The translations under genes and the position numbers were made by a program. From Yoonia maritima (lineage in GTDB: Bacteria > Pseudomonadota > Alphaproteobacteria > Rhodobacterales > Rhodobacteraceae), in NCBI RefSeq assembly GCF_003003285.1, contig NZ_PVTP01000001.1, forward strand, positions 62,001-126,000: 64,000 bases of DNA, read 5' to 3'. The notes under the pieces are model-generated. The model was not told the DNA's origin, did not search any database, and was given only the letters and a program-made list of their open reading frames with translations. Shown in pieces: positions 1 to 8,796 of this stretch (the first letter of the stretch is position 1; the number at the start of each line of letters is the position of its first letter).

Positions 1-534
1 AGCCGCACGTGAGATCTGGCCCTTCACTGTATCAAAACTGCCACTCACTGGGGCATCATCCGCCGCAGTCAAAAGCAGCGTGACGCTTAGGACCTCTGCC
101 AGTTGGGTGGCGGCGTCTATTGCGACGGGGCCTGTGCCGATAATCAGGCAAGTCCCTTCCGACGTGATATCGCGTACCTTTGGTTCAGGACGTGGCAAAA
201 GGCCTTCGGCGATAAGGGCAGACATCTTTGGCGTGGGGGCGGTTTTGTCGGCCGTCCATCCAGCACGGTCACGTATGTCAACAAATTCGGGTGCGCTGAC
301 ATTGTGGTCGTAGGCAAGTTCTTGGAAGCGTTCAGTTTCTTGCCCGCAGGCAATTATCACATCACCGCTACAAATTGCCTCCTTCGCGATCGCGATTTCG
401 TGGGTGCAAAGTGCGGTGTGGACCTTGGAACACGATAGCCCGGTTGCGGCCGAGATCGCCTCTGGGTCGATCTGCTGTGTCCCAGAACAATCGCATGAAA
501 TCAGTCGCTTGCCGTGGGTTGGCTGGCTTGTCAT
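1..534 (-). CDS. 4Fe-4S binding protein of the formate dehydrogenase region, N-terminal part (cut by window edge)
   Basis: An open frame of 178 codons enters from the left edge and starts at an ATG whose complement lies at 532-534, preceded by GGGGAGAG. The N-terminus reads LISCDCSGTQ, then LSCSKVHTALCT, and later a Rossmann-like stretch CLIIGTGPVAIDAA. In Roseobacter-group genomes I recall a roughly 650-residue ferredoxin-type protein with this N-terminus beside DUF3305, DUF3306, TorD and formate dehydrogenase. The ferredoxin cysteine motifs of that protein would lie beyond the edge, so the family call rests on the N-terminus and the neighbours. It is divergent from the formate dehydrogenase cluster across 181 bases. 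A role in electron transfer or maturation for formate dehydrogenase is inference. Confidence 0.65.
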   Translation of the reverse strand, partial: MTSQPTHGKRLISCDCSGTQQIDPEAISAATGLSCSKVHTALCTHEIAIAKEAICSGDVIIACGQETERFQELAYDHNVSAPEFVDIRDRAGWTADKTAPTPKMSALIAEGLLPRPEPKVRDITSEGTCLIIGTGPVAIDAATQLAEVLSVTLLLTAADDAPVSGSFDTVKGQISRAA

Positions 535-715
535 TGGCTGTCTCTCCCCGCTCTACGTCACCGTAGTACGACGAGCTTAGCCATTGCTTGTCCCGCAATC
601 AAACCCCAAAAATGCGGACACGCGATGCTGCGCTGCGGCGTAACCGCGTGATAATAATGCTTTTTTTGAAATCGGTTTTGGTGCAGCATGCTATTAGATT
701 CTGGAAGAGGCAGCT

Positions 716-1279
716 TTGATACGCAACCCACAACAGTATCAGTCCATGCCAATGGGCATTGTCGTGCGTCGTACCCCGGGTGCAACGCGCTGGGCGAAAT
801 GGGCGTGGCGTGCGGTAGCGGTTCTGCCCGGTGCGGGTCCTGCTGACTGGGCAATTCTACGTGAAGAAGGTGACGTTGCTGAATTTCATGCACAGACGGT
901 GCAACTGGAATTACATGGCGCCGAATGCGAAGCTTACCTAACCGGCATCTCAGATAAGGAACCTGCGATTTATGTGGTCATGCGTGGCACTGATGACGCA
1001 GCGCGCCCATTCCATGTGACATTGGTGACTGCATCACCTTACGAGGCCCAAGATTACGCTGACAATGGTGAAGACATTGTCGAGAAAGTTCCAATGCCTG
1101 CTGGCTTAGTTGCTTGGGTTCGTGATTTTGCACAGGCCTACTTTGAAGAAGAAGTATTCGTTAAGCGTCGCCGCGATCGCAAGCGCGTTGATGGTGCCGA
1201 AGATGGTGTAGGCGATGCAAGGATTGCGCAGCTTACCGACGTTTACCGTGCCCCGGCTCGCAAGGGGACAGTCGCATGA
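716..1279 (+). CDS. DUF3305 domain-containing protein
   Basis: 187 residues. Begins MIRNPQQYQSMPMGIVVRRT; the conserved part starts at MPMGIVVRR and is followed by WRAVAVLPGAG, typical of DUF3305. The start chosen is a TTG at 716 because GGAAGAGG sits six bases upstream; the internal ATG at 746 has no ribosome binding site. No membrane segment or signal peptide. The function of DUF3305 is unknown, but the family regularly occurs with DUF3306, TorD and formate dehydrogenase genes, which is also the case here. The stop overlaps the next start (ATGA, 1276-1279), so the two are probably translationally coupled. A role in assembling formate dehydrogenase is inference from context. Confidence 0.8.
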   Translation: MIRNPQQYQSMPMGIVVRRTPGATRWAKWAWRAVAVLPGAGPADWAILREEGDVAEFHAQTVQLELHGAECEAYLTGISDKEPAIYVVMRGTDDAARPFHVTLVTASPYEAQDYADNGEDIVEKVPMPAGLVAWVRDFAQAYFEEEVFVKRRRDRKRVDGAEDGVGDARIAQLTDVYRAPARKGTVA

Positions 1280-1806
1280 CACAAGATTTCTGGTCACGCC
1301 GCAAAGCAAAAGTCGCTGCCGAAACAGAGGCGGAGACGGAGGTTGCAGTCGCAGAGCCAGAAATGACCGATGCCGAGGTCCTAGCTGCATTTGATCTGCC
1401 TGATCCTGATACGCTGATTGCGGGTGATGATATCAAAGGATTTATGGCGAAAGCTGTTCCAGACCACCTGCGCCGCCGGGCGTTGCGTCGGTTGTGGCGG
1501 CTGAACCCGGTTTTGGCGAATGTCGATGGCCTAGTCGATTATGGCGAAGACTTTACCGATAGCGCCAAAGTCGTCGAGCACATGCAAACAGCTTATCAGG
1601 TGGGCAAGGGCATGCTGACGCATCTTGAAAAATTGGCCGCACCGCCAGAGGTCGTGGCCGAAGACGCAGATGAAGAACCAGAAGAAGCGCCAGTTCAGAT
1701 TGACGCAACGGTTACAGCCTACGCCGAAATTGAAACCGAATTAGACGAAGCCCCCGCACCGCGCCGTCGCATGCGCTTTGAATATCAGCAGGAGGTGGCA
1801 TCGTGA
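1276..1806 (+). CDS. DUF3306 domain-containing protein
   Basis: 176 residues. The N-terminus DFWSRRKAKVAAE is the usual start of DUF3306 proteins, followed by an acidic stretch and a conserved middle (AVPDHLRRRALRRLWRLNPV, about residues 61-80). The C-terminus is again acidic and ends in an Arg-rich motif (RRRMRFEY). It overlaps DUF3305 at the front (ATGA) and TorD at the back (GTGA, 1803-1806), which places it in one tightly coupled operon. It is probably cytoplasmic. Its function is unknown; the constant company of formate dehydrogenase suggests an accessory role. Confidence 0.8.
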   Translation: MTQDFWSRRKAKVAAETEAETEVAVAEPEMTDAEVLAAFDLPDPDTLIAGDDIKGFMAKAVPDHLRRRALRRLWRLNPVLANVDGLVDYGEDFTDSAKVVEHMQTAYQVGKGMLTHLEKLAAPPEVVAEDADEEPEEAPVQIDATVTAYAEIETELDEAPAPRRRMRFEYQQEVAS

Positions 1807-2414
1807 CAGCAATGCCTGACATCGCCCAAGTACATCCAGAGGACCGCATGCGTGCGGACCTGTACAATTTCCTTGGCGTGCTTTTGGCAGGGCCACCAGA
1901 TGAAATGCTCCTTGCGCAATGCGCATCGCTTTCGGGTGATGACACGGCGCTTGGCCAAGCGATTGCGCAATTGGCGCAGGTTGCACGCGTTTCAAAGCCC
2001 AAAGCGGTTACACGTGAATTCAACGCATTATTCATCGGCCTTGGGCGCGGTGAACTGTTACCATTTGCCAGCTACTATTTGACGGGTTTCTTGAACGAAA
2101 AACCACTCGCGGTGCTACGCGCCGATATGTCTGCACGCGGAATAGCGCGGGCAGAAAACGTATACGAACCAGAGGATAACATCGCATCTTTAATGGAAAT
2201 GATGGGCGGTTTGATCGTAGGTCGCTTTGCTGGCGGCGTCGCTGACCTAAACGCGCAAAAGACATTTTTTAACAAACATGTCGGCCCTTGGGCTGGGCAT
2301 TTTTATAGCGACCTCGAGGCGGCAAAGAACTCTGTTCTTTACGCATCAGTGGGCGCAGTTGGACGAGAGTTTATGGGGATCGAACGCGAAGCGTTTCGAA
2401 TGATTGCGGAGTAG
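1803..2414 (+). CDS. TorD/DmsD-type molecular chaperone for formate dehydrogenase
   Basis: 203 residues, GTG start overlapping the DUF3306 stop. The frame shows the TorD family signature: RADLYNFLGVLLAGPP near the N-terminus, FNALFIGLGRGELLPFASYY in the middle and EPEDNIASLMEMM, the acidic patch usual in this family, followed by the FFNKHVGPWAGHF motif. TorD-family proteins bind the twin-arginine signal or the apo form of molybdoenzymes and keep them from export until the cofactor is in place. The next two genes both encode twin-arginine proteins, so the natural clients are the 61-residue TAT protein and the formate dehydrogenase alpha subunit. Client identity is inference. Confidence 0.88.
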   Translation: MTAMPDIAQVHPEDRMRADLYNFLGVLLAGPPDEMLLAQCASLSGDDTALGQAIAQLAQVARVSKPKAVTREFNALFIGLGRGELLPFASYYLTGFLNEKPLAVLRADMSARGIARAENVYEPEDNIASLMEMMGGLIVGRFAGGVADLNAQKTFFNKHVGPWAGHFYSDLEAAKNSVLYASVGAVGREFMGIEREAFRMIAE

Positions 2415-2464
2415 TCCGCGTATTATCGGCGGCTTGGCCGCAATAAGTAAGGGGAGTGTATCTG

Positions 2465-2650
2465 ATGGCAAAGAGCAAAGAGGACGGCAGCAGCCGCCGC
2501 GATTTTCTCAAACTTGGGGTGGCCGCACCAGCGGCAGCAGCAGTGGCGGTTTCGGGAACCGAAGCTGCGGCACAGCCGGTTGATCCGACCTCGGACAAGA
2601 TGCAGGACACCGCACATACCCGCGCATATTTCGAGAGCGCCCGTTTTTAA
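2465..2650 (+). CDS. Small twin-arginine signal protein of the formate dehydrogenase region
   Basis: 61 residues from the ATG at 2465, which has AAGGGGAG eight bases upstream; an in-frame GTG at 2456 lies inside that Shine-Dalgarno and is rejected. The protein is little more than a twin-arginine signal (SRRDFLKLG, residues 10-18), a hydrophobic Ala-rich core, an AAAQP cleavage-like site and a short tail ending YFESARF. It matches the known family 'formate dehydrogenase region TAT target' found just upstream of formate dehydrogenase alpha in many proteobacteria. Its function is not known; a small periplasmic subunit or an export helper are both possible. Confidence 0.82.
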   Translation: MAKSKEDGSSRRDFLKLGVAAPAAAAVAVSGTEAAAQPVDPTSDKMQDTAHTRAYFESARF

Positions 2651-2712
2651 TGGGTGTCTAATTTAATAACCGAGCAAGCCCGCATTGACGGCGCCAGCAA
2701 GGGAGACAAGAC

Positions 2713-5679
2713 ATGTTAAGAAAGAAGACGACAGGCACCGCGCGCCGCGCTGGAATTCAATCAACCAGCACCAAAGGGGCCATTGATCGCCGTACATTTT
2801 TGCGCGGATCTGGCCTGACCATCGGTGGTCTAACTGCCATCGCCGCCACTGGCGGCACAGTCACCGCAGCAAACGCCCAAGAGGCGATGGCCGGTGCCGT
2901 TGAAACCATTAAATCAGTTTGTACCCACTGTTCCGTCGGTTGCACGGTCTTAGCCGAAGTCGATAACGGTGTTTGGGTTGGACAAGAACCCGCTTGGGAC
3001 AGCCCGTTCAATCTTGGTGCGCATTGCGCAAAAGGGGCGGCCGTTCGGGAACACGCCCATGGTGAACGTCGCCTGCGCTATCCGATGAAACGTGAAAACG
3101 GCGAATGGGTTCGCATTAGCTGGGAACAGGCCATCGATGAAATCGGCGATGGTATGATGAACATCCGCGAAGAAAGCGGCCCGGACAGCGTTTATTGGCT
3201 GGGATCAGCTAAGCACAATAACGAACAAGCCTATCTATTCCGCAAATTTGCGGCCTATTGGGGCACAAATAACGTCGACCATCAGGCGCGTATTTGTCAC
3301 TCGACCACTGTTGCTGGTGTGGCGAACACATGGGGCTATGGCGCCATGACCAACAGCTACAATGATATGCATCTGTCAAAGGCGATCTTTATCATCGGCG
3401 GTAACCCGGCCGAGGCGCACCCTGTTTCGCTACAGCATATTCTAAAAGCCAAAGAGCAAAACAATGCGCCGTTGATCGTGTGTGATCCGCGCTTTACCCG
3501 GACTGCGGCACATGCCGACGAATTTGTGCGCTTCCGTCCAGGTTCGGATGTTCCGCTTGTTTGGGGTATTCTCTGGCACATCTTTGAAAATAGCTGGGAA
3601 GATACTGAATTCATCCGCACCCGCGTTTGGGGGATGGATCAGATCCGTGAAGAAGTCGCGCGTTGGACACCAGACGAGGTAGAGCGTGTAACTGGCGTTC
3701 CCGGTGAACAGCTGCGTCGCGTGGCGTTTACGCTTGCGAACAACCGTCCCGGCACCGTCGTTTGGTGCATGGGTGGCACACAGCACACCACAGGCAACAA
3801 CAACACCCGCGCATACTGCGTGTTGCAGCTTGCGCTGGGTAACATGGGCACTTCGGGTGGTGGCACAAACATCTTCCGTGGCCATGACAACGTGCAGGGG
3901 GCTACCGACCTTGGGGTGCTGTCGCACACATTGCCCGGATACTATGGCCTTGCCGAAGGATCATGGAAGCATTGGTCGCGTGTCTGGAACGAAGACTATG
4001 ACTGGCTACAAGGGCAGTTCGAATCCAAAGATATGATGGAATCCACCGGTATTCCTGTTTCGCGCTGGATTGATGGCGTCTTGGAAGACCCTGAAAACAT
4101 GGATCAACCGAACAAAGTACGGGCCATGGTTCTTTGGGGGCATGCGCCCAATTCGCAGACCCGGATGAAGGAAATGAAAACCGCGATGGAAGAGCTTGAT
4201 ATGCTTGTCGTCGTTGACCCATATCCGACCGTATCGGCAGTTCTGCACGACCGCACAGACGGGGTCTACCTGCTTCCGGCATGCACACAGTTTGAAACAC
4301 GCGGATCAGTAACCGCATCAAACCGGTCGTTGCAGTGGCGTGACAAGGTCGTTGAGCCACTGTTCGAAAGCCTGCCAGATCATGTGATCATGGCAAAGTT
4401 TGCGAATAAATTCGGTTGGGCAGACAAATTCTTCCGCAACATCGAGATGGAAGACGACGAAACGCCGAATATCGAAAGCATCACCCGCGAATTCAACAAC
4501 GGTATGTGGACGGTTGGGTATACTGGGCAAAGCCCAGAACGCATTAAGCTTCATATGGCGAACCAGCATACGTTCGACAAAACGACGTTGCAGGCGATTG
4601 GTGGTCCGGCTGACGGGGACTATTACGGTATGCCATGGCCATGTTGGGGCACGCCCGAGATGAACCACCCAGGCACGCCTAACCTCTATGACATGAGTAA
4701 GCCTGTCTCCAAAGGTGGTCTGACTTTCCGTGCCCGTTTCGGTGTGGAACGTGATGGCGACAACCTCTTGGCCGAAGGCGTCTATTCCGCAGGCTCTGAA
4801 ATCACGGATGGTTATCCTGAATTCACCTATCAGATGCTGATTGATTTGGGTTGGGACAGCGATCTAACCGATGCTGAAAAACGTGTCATCGGTCATATTG
4901 CGGGCGTCGAAGGTATGACCTCTGATGTGGGGCAGTCTGATGACGGCGCCGATGAAGAAGTCGGCGAGGCAGGCATGTCGCCGTTCCCATCTGACTATGA
5001 TGGGCGTGTTTCTGGGATTAACTGGAAGACTGACCTTTCTGGCGGTATCCAGCGCGTTGCGATTAAACACGAATGTGCGCCCTTTGGGAACGCCAAGGCG
5101 CGTGCAGTCGTCTGGACATTCCCTGATCCCGTACCCATCCACCGTGAACCGCTTTATTCGAACCGCCGGGATTTGGTGGCAGATTATCCGACCTATGAGG
5201 ACCGGAAATTCTACCGTCTACCAACGCTTTACGCGTCGATCCAAAAGAATGATTTTTCAGAAGAGTATCCGATCATTCTGACTTCGGGTCGATTGGTTGA
5301 ATATGAAGGTGGCGGGGATGAAACCCGGTCAAACCCATGGTTGGCCGAGCTTCAGCAAGACATGTTTGTCGAGATCAACCCGCGCGACGCTAACAACCTT
5401 GGTGTTCGTGATGGCACTCAAGTTTGGGTCGAAGGCCCAGAAGGCGGCAAAGTCAAAGTAATGGCCATGGTTACTGAGCGGGTCGGGGCTGGCGTTGCCT
5501 TTATGCCGTTCCACTTTGGTGGCCATTTTGAGGGCGAAGACTTGCGGGGCAAATACCCCGACGGTGCGGACCCTTACGTCTTGGGCGAAAGCACCAATAC
5601 CGCACAGACCTATGGCTATGATTCAGTGACCCAGATGCAAGAGACCAAAGCGACCCTCTGCAAAATCTGGACAGCGTAA
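2713..5679 (+). CDS. fdhA: Formate dehydrogenase, alpha (catalytic) subunit, periplasmic, Cys-type
   Basis: 988 residues. Oxidises formate to CO2 at a molybdenum or tungsten bis-pyranopterin site. A twin-arginine signal (RRTFLRG, residues 26-32) directs export. A [4Fe-4S] cluster is bound by Cys70, Cys73, Cys77 and Cys105. The metal ligand is Cys195 followed by His196 in RICHSTTVAG; E. coli FdnG has selenocysteine at this place, so no recoding is needed here. The C-terminus (YDSVTQMQETKATLCKI) fits the molydopterin dinucleotide-binding domain of formate dehydrogenases. It heads the structural genes alpha-beta-gamma; the beta subunit follows after 11 bases. TorD and the small TAT protein lie just upstream. 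Family assignment is secure; metal (Mo or W) cannot be read from sequence. Confidence 0.95.
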   Translation: MLRKKTTGTARRAGIQSTSTKGAIDRRTFLRGSGLTIGGLTAIAATGGTVTAANAQEAMAGAVETIKSVCTHCSVGCTVLAEVDNGVWVGQEPAWDSPFNLGAHCAKGAAVREHAHGERRLRYPMKRENGEWVRISWEQAIDEIGDGMMNIREESGPDSVYWLGSAKHNNEQAYLFRKFAAYWGTNNVDHQARICHSTTVAGVANTWGYGAMTNSYNDMHLSKAIFIIGGNPAEAHPVSLQHILKAKEQNNAPLIVCDPRFTRTAAHADEFVRFRPGSDVPLVWGILWHIFENSWEDTEFIRTRVWGMDQIREEVARWTPDEVERVTGVPGEQLRRVAFTLANNRPGTVVWCMGGTQHTTGNNNTRAYCVLQLALGNMGTSGGGTNIFRGHDNVQGATDLGVLSHTLPGYYGLAEGSWKHWSRVWNEDYDWLQGQFESKDMMESTGIPVSRWIDGVLEDPENMDQPNKVRAMVLWGHAPNSQTRMKEMKTAMEELDMLVVVDPYPTVSAVLHDRTDGVYLLPACTQFETRGSVTASNRSLQWRDKVVEPLFESLPDHVIMAKFANKFGWADKFFRNIEMEDDETPNIESITREFNNGMWTVGYTGQSPERIKLHMANQHTFDKTTLQAIGGPADGDYYGMPWPCWGTPEMNHPGTPNLYDMSKPVSKGGLTFRARFGVERDGDNLLAEGVYSAGSEITDGYPEFTYQMLIDLGWDSDLTDAEKRVIGHIAGVEGMTSDVGQSDDGADEEVGEAGMSPFPSDYDGRVSGINWKTDLSGGIQRVAIKHECAPFGNAKARAVVWTFPDPVPIHREPLYSNRRDLVADYPTYEDRKFYRLPTLYASIQKNDFSEEYPIILTSGRLVEYEGGGDETRSNPWLAELQQDMFVEINPRDANNLGVRDGTQVWVEGPEGGKVKVMAMVTERVGAGVAFMPFHFGGHFEGEDLRGKYPDGADPYVLGESTNTAQTYGYDSVTQMQETKATLCKIWTA

Positions 5680-5690
5680 GGAGAAGTAAG

Positions 5691-6284
5691 ATGGCAAGAG
5701 CAAAATTCCTCTGCGACGCCGAACGCTGCATTGAATGCAACGCCTGCGTCACCGCATGTAAAAACGAACACGAAGTCCCTTGGGGCATCAATCGCCGCAA
5801 GGTGGTCACGATCAACGACGGCAAACCGGGGGAAAGATCAATCTCGGTTGCTTGTATGCATTGTTCAGACGCGCCCTGCATGGCCGTTTGCCCAGTCGAT
5901 TGCTTTTACCAAAGCGAAGACGGGATCGTGCTGCACTCCAAAGACCTGTGCATCGGTTGTGGCTACTGCTTTTATGCATGCCCATTCGGTGCGCCGCAGT
6001 ATCCGCAAGCGGGTAACTTTGGATCGCGGGGCAAGATGGACAAATGTACCTTCTGTTCCGGCGGCCCCGAAGAAAACCACAGCACCGCAGAATTCGCCAA
6101 ATACGGACGTAACCGGATCGCCGAAGGCAAACTGCCGATCTGCGCCGAGATGTGTTCAACAAAGGCGCTGCTGGCGGGCGATGGTGACACGGTCTCCAGC
6201 ATCTACCGCGAACGCGTTGTGGCGCGCGGGTTTGGATCGGGCGCATGGGGCTGGGGCACAGCCTATGATCAAAAGGGCGGTTAA
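5691..6284 (+). CDS. fdh3B: Formate dehydrogenase, beta (iron-sulfur) subunit
   Basis: 197 residues with sixteen cysteines in four ferredoxin-like groups: Cys13/16/19/23, Cys55/58/63/67, Cys87/90/93/97 and the spread group Cys119/122/151/155. This is the four-[4Fe-4S] pattern of formate dehydrogenase beta subunits, which pass electrons from the alpha subunit to the membrane cytochrome b. There is no signal peptide and, unlike E. coli FdnH, no C-terminal membrane anchor; the length matches the FDH3-type beta subunit. It would travel to the periplasm with the TAT-exported alpha subunit. The start at 5691 is preceded by AAGGAG. The gamma subunit follows after 30 bases. Confidence 0.93.
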   Translation: MARAKFLCDAERCIECNACVTACKNEHEVPWGINRRKVVTINDGKPGERSISVACMHCSDAPCMAVCPVDCFYQSEDGIVLHSKDLCIGCGYCFYACPFGAPQYPQAGNFGSRGKMDKCTFCSGGPEENHSTAEFAKYGRNRIAEGKLPICAEMCSTKALLAGDGDTVSSIYRERVVARGFGSGAWGWGTAYDQKGG

Positions 6285-6314
6285 GCCGTTCACATCAGGC
6301 GAGGGGGCTCATCT

Positions 6315-7505
6315 ATGATCCGGGCATTTATTGCAGGTCTTGTGATTTGTTTATTGGCGCTTAGCGCACGGGCGCAGGATGTTCCTGCGCCTGATAGAAG
6401 TGCGACCGGTGGCGCACAGACGCTTGCCGATATCCTTGCGCGCCAAGATGCACAAAAGATCGATGACCGTTTTCGTCGTGACAATATCGGTGATCCTGCC
6501 GCTGGCGATACGACACAACCATTGGGCACGCGCGGTGGGCAATCGGACCCGGATTTATGGCGCGCGCTCCGCTATGATGAGGCGGACGTGACGACGCAAT
6601 CGCGAGGGCCAGCTGGTGATGTGCTGATCCAAGATGGCGGTATGCGCTGGCTCAAGTTTCGCCAAGGGCCGCTGGTGACCTATGGCGGTTACTTGTTGCT
6701 TGGGACCATTGGTTTGCTTGGGCTGTTCTATCTTATTCGTGGGCGGATTCGCATTGATGGTGAAAAAACAGGGCGCACGATTACGCGGTTCAAAGCGATA
6801 GAGCGGTTCGCACACTGGCTGATGGGCGGCTCTTTTATCTTGTTGGCTCTGACTGGGCTTTTGTCCCTGTTTGGTCGCAAGTTCATCATACCCGTTTTTG
6901 GTCATGATAGTTTTGCGATACTCGCGGTCGCATCGAAATGGGTTCACAACAACGTATCTTGGGCCTTTATGATTGGCCTAACGATGGTGTTTTTTATGTG
7001 GGTGCTCGAAAATATTCCCAATCGCCATGATCTGAAATGGGTCGCTGTCGGCGGTGGGCTGTTGAAAAAGGGTGTGCACCCGCCAGCAAAGAAATTCAAC
7101 GCCGGTCAAAAGGTGATTTTTTGGTCGGTCATTTTGCTGGGTAGTTCGATCTCTGTTTCGGGACTGTCGCTGTTGTTTCCATTTGAACTGCCAATGTTTG
7201 CTAAAACATTCGCGCATCTCAACGAATTCGGACTGCCGCAATTTTTCGGCTTGGGAGAGCTCCCTGCAGTGTTAACGCCCCAAGAAGAAATGCAATATGC
7301 GCAGCTATGGCATGCAATTGTGGGCTTTATTCTTATCGCGATTATCATTGTACATATCTACATTGGGTCTGTCGGCATGGAGGGCGCGTTCGATGCAATG
7401 GGCAATGGCGAAGTCGAAGAGCAATGGGCGCGCGAGCATCACAGTCTTTGGGTGGATGAGGTGAAGGCCAAGCAGGCCAAGGCCCAAACCACCGCAGTAG
7501 AATAG
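6315..7505 (+). CDS. Formate dehydrogenase, gamma subunit (cytochrome b556)
   Basis: 396 residues. An N-terminal signal peptide (cleavage probably after Ala20, SARA) is followed by a hydrophilic stretch and then membrane helices starting near residues 122-142, 168-186, 212-232, 266-288 and 330-352. Candidate heme-b histidines are His167 (RFAHW), His211 (KWVHN), His333 (LWHAIVGF) and His347 (IVHIYIG). Gamma subunits of this type take electrons from the beta subunit and reduce quinone. The long N-terminal extension before the first core helix is normal for the alphaproteobacterial family. SD-like GCGAGGGG precedes the ATG. The gene closes the three-subunit enzyme; a 42-residue ORF follows after 15 bases. 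Confidence 0.92.
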   Translation: MIRAFIAGLVICLLALSARAQDVPAPDRSATGGAQTLADILARQDAQKIDDRFRRDNIGDPAAGDTTQPLGTRGGQSDPDLWRALRYDEADVTTQSRGPAGDVLIQDGGMRWLKFRQGPLVTYGGYLLLGTIGLLGLFYLIRGRIRIDGEKTGRTITRFKAIERFAHWLMGGSFILLALTGLLSLFGRKFIIPVFGHDSFAILAVASKWVHNNVSWAFMIGLTMVFFMWVLENIPNRHDLKWVAVGGGLLKKGVHPPAKKFNAGQKVIFWSVILLGSSISVSGLSLLFPFELPMFAKTFAHLNEFGLPQFFGLGELPAVLTPQEEMQYAQLWHAIVGFILIAIIIVHIYIGSVGMEGAFDAMGNGEVEEQWAREHHSLWVDEVKAKQAKAQTTAVE

Positions 7506-7520
7506 GACGAGGGTGATATC

Positions 7521-7649
7521 ATGAAAACGATGCTCTTGGCTTTTTGTGCCGTGATCGGGATTGCGGTAATTGCCTATTTTGGCTTGCACGCGGTCGGCTT
7601 TGGGGCGGCTGAATCAACCGCGAGCACAGCTGTACGCCTTCCTGATTAA
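7521..7649 (+). CDS. Small membrane protein of 42 residues behind formate dehydrogenase gamma
   Basis: ATG at 7521 with GACGAGGG upstream, stop TAA at 7647-7649. The peptide begins MKTMLLAFCAVIGIAVIAYF, one membrane helix, and ends in a short polar tail (ESTASTAVRLPD). I recall short Rhodobacteraceae proteins with the same plan (hydrophobic helix, a GF-AAE-like stretch and a terminal AVRL), but cannot confirm homology here. It lies 15 bases behind the gamma subunit and in the same direction, so it is probably in the same transcript. It could be a small partner of the membrane cytochrome or an unrelated stress-type small protein. Function unknown. Confidence 0.6.
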   Translation: MKTMLLAFCAVIGIAVIAYFGLHAVGFGAAESTASTAVRLPD

Positions 7650-7742
7650 TCCAGATAAACTGTTAACGGACGTTGCGTAAATTGGGGGCTAGCACCCGTT
7701 TTCTAAATCGTTATAGTTTTCCCGAAACAAGGGAGGATTTCG

Positions 7743-8795
7743 ATGAAAACGATTAAGGGACCAGGACTGTTTTTAGCGCAGTTCGCGGGGGATGAGGCAC
7801 CGTTCAATACTTGGGATGGGATCACGAAATGGGCTGCAGACTGCGGCTATAAGGGCGTGCAAGTTCCCAGTTGGGATGGACGTTTTATTGATTTGGCTAA
7901 GGCCGCGTCATCCAAAGACTATTGCGACGAGTTCAAAGGTCAGGCTGCCGCGAACGGTGTCGAGGTGACAGAACTGTCAACGCACCTACAGGGTCAGTTG
8001 GTTGCAGTGAACCCTGCATATGACACTGCCTTTGACGGATTTGCTGCCCCAGACGTCCAAGGCGACCCGAAGGCACGTCAAGCTTGGGCGGTTGAGCAGG
8101 TCAAGATGGCGCTGTCCGCATCAAAGCATATGGGTATTTCTGAGATGGCGACGTTTTCCGGCGCGCTGGCTTGGCCCTATATCTATCCATGGCCGCAACG
8201 GCCGGCTGGTCTGGTCGAAACCGCTTTTGACGAACTCGCCGCGCGCTGGCGTCCAATTTTGGATCACGCCGAAGATTGCGGTGTTGATGTCTGCTATGAA
8301 ATCCATCCGGGCGAAGACCTGCATGACGGCGTAACATTTGAGATGTTCCTAGAACGCCTAGATGGTCACGCGCGTTGCAACATGCTGTATGATCCGTCGC
8401 ACTATGTGCTGCAGTGCTTGGACTATCTGGACAATATCGATATCTACAAAGACCGGATCAAAATGTTCCATGTCAAAGATGCAGAGTTCAACCCTACCGG
8501 CCGTCAGGGCGTATATGGCGGCTATCAGTCTTGGGTCGATCGGGCAGGGCGGTTTCGCAGCCTAGGTGATGGTCAGGTCGATTTCGCAGCGATCTTTTCC
8601 AAGATGGCCGCTAATGATTTCAGCGGCTGGGCCGTTGTCGAATGGGAATGCTGTCTGAAACACCCAGAGGATGGTGCCCGTGAAGGTGCGCAATTCGTCA
8701 AAGATCATATCATCCACGTGACAGAGCGTGCCTTCGATGACTTTGCCGGTGGCGATGTTGATGATGCCACTAACCGTAAGATGCTGGGGATATAA
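7743..8795 (+). CDS. Sugar phosphate isomerase/epimerase family protein (xylose isomerase-like TIM barrel)
   Basis: 350 residues, ATG with GGGAGGATTTCG upstream. The fold markers of the AP-endonuclease-2/xylose-isomerase TIM barrel are visible: GYKGVQVPSWDGR, VCYEIHPGEDLHDG (metal-ligand glutamate and histidine), LYDPSHYVLQ (metal-ligand aspartate and histidine), MFHVKDAEF and VVEWECC near the end. Such enzymes isomerise or epimerise sugars or inositol derivatives. The next gene, one base later, is a Gfo/Idh/MocA dehydrogenase, a classic pairing in sugar and cyclitol catabolism. No transporter or regulator for the substrate is next to it, so the substrate cannot be named. Confidence 0.87.
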   Translation: MKTIKGPGLFLAQFAGDEAPFNTWDGITKWAADCGYKGVQVPSWDGRFIDLAKAASSKDYCDEFKGQAAANGVEVTELSTHLQGQLVAVNPAYDTAFDGFAAPDVQGDPKARQAWAVEQVKMALSASKHMGISEMATFSGALAWPYIYPWPQRPAGLVETAFDELAARWRPILDHAEDCGVDVCYEIHPGEDLHDGVTFEMFLERLDGHARCNMLYDPSHYVLQCLDYLDNIDIYKDRIKMFHVKDAEFNPTGRQGVYGGYQSWVDRAGRFRSLGDGQVDFAAIFSKMAANDFSGWAVVEWECCLKHPEDGAREGAQFVKDHIIHVTERAFDDFAGGDVDDATNRKMLGI

Positions 8796-8796
8796 C

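Noticed and set aside
3292..3300. Possible selenocysteine site in formate dehydrogenase alpha
   Set aside because: The codon at the metal-ligand position is TGT (Cys195), not TGA, so no recoding is involved.
7680..7696. Small GC-rich inverted repeat before the isomerase gene (GGG-gctagca-CCC)
   Set aside because: Stem of only three to four pairs with a weak T-run; not enough for a terminator call.
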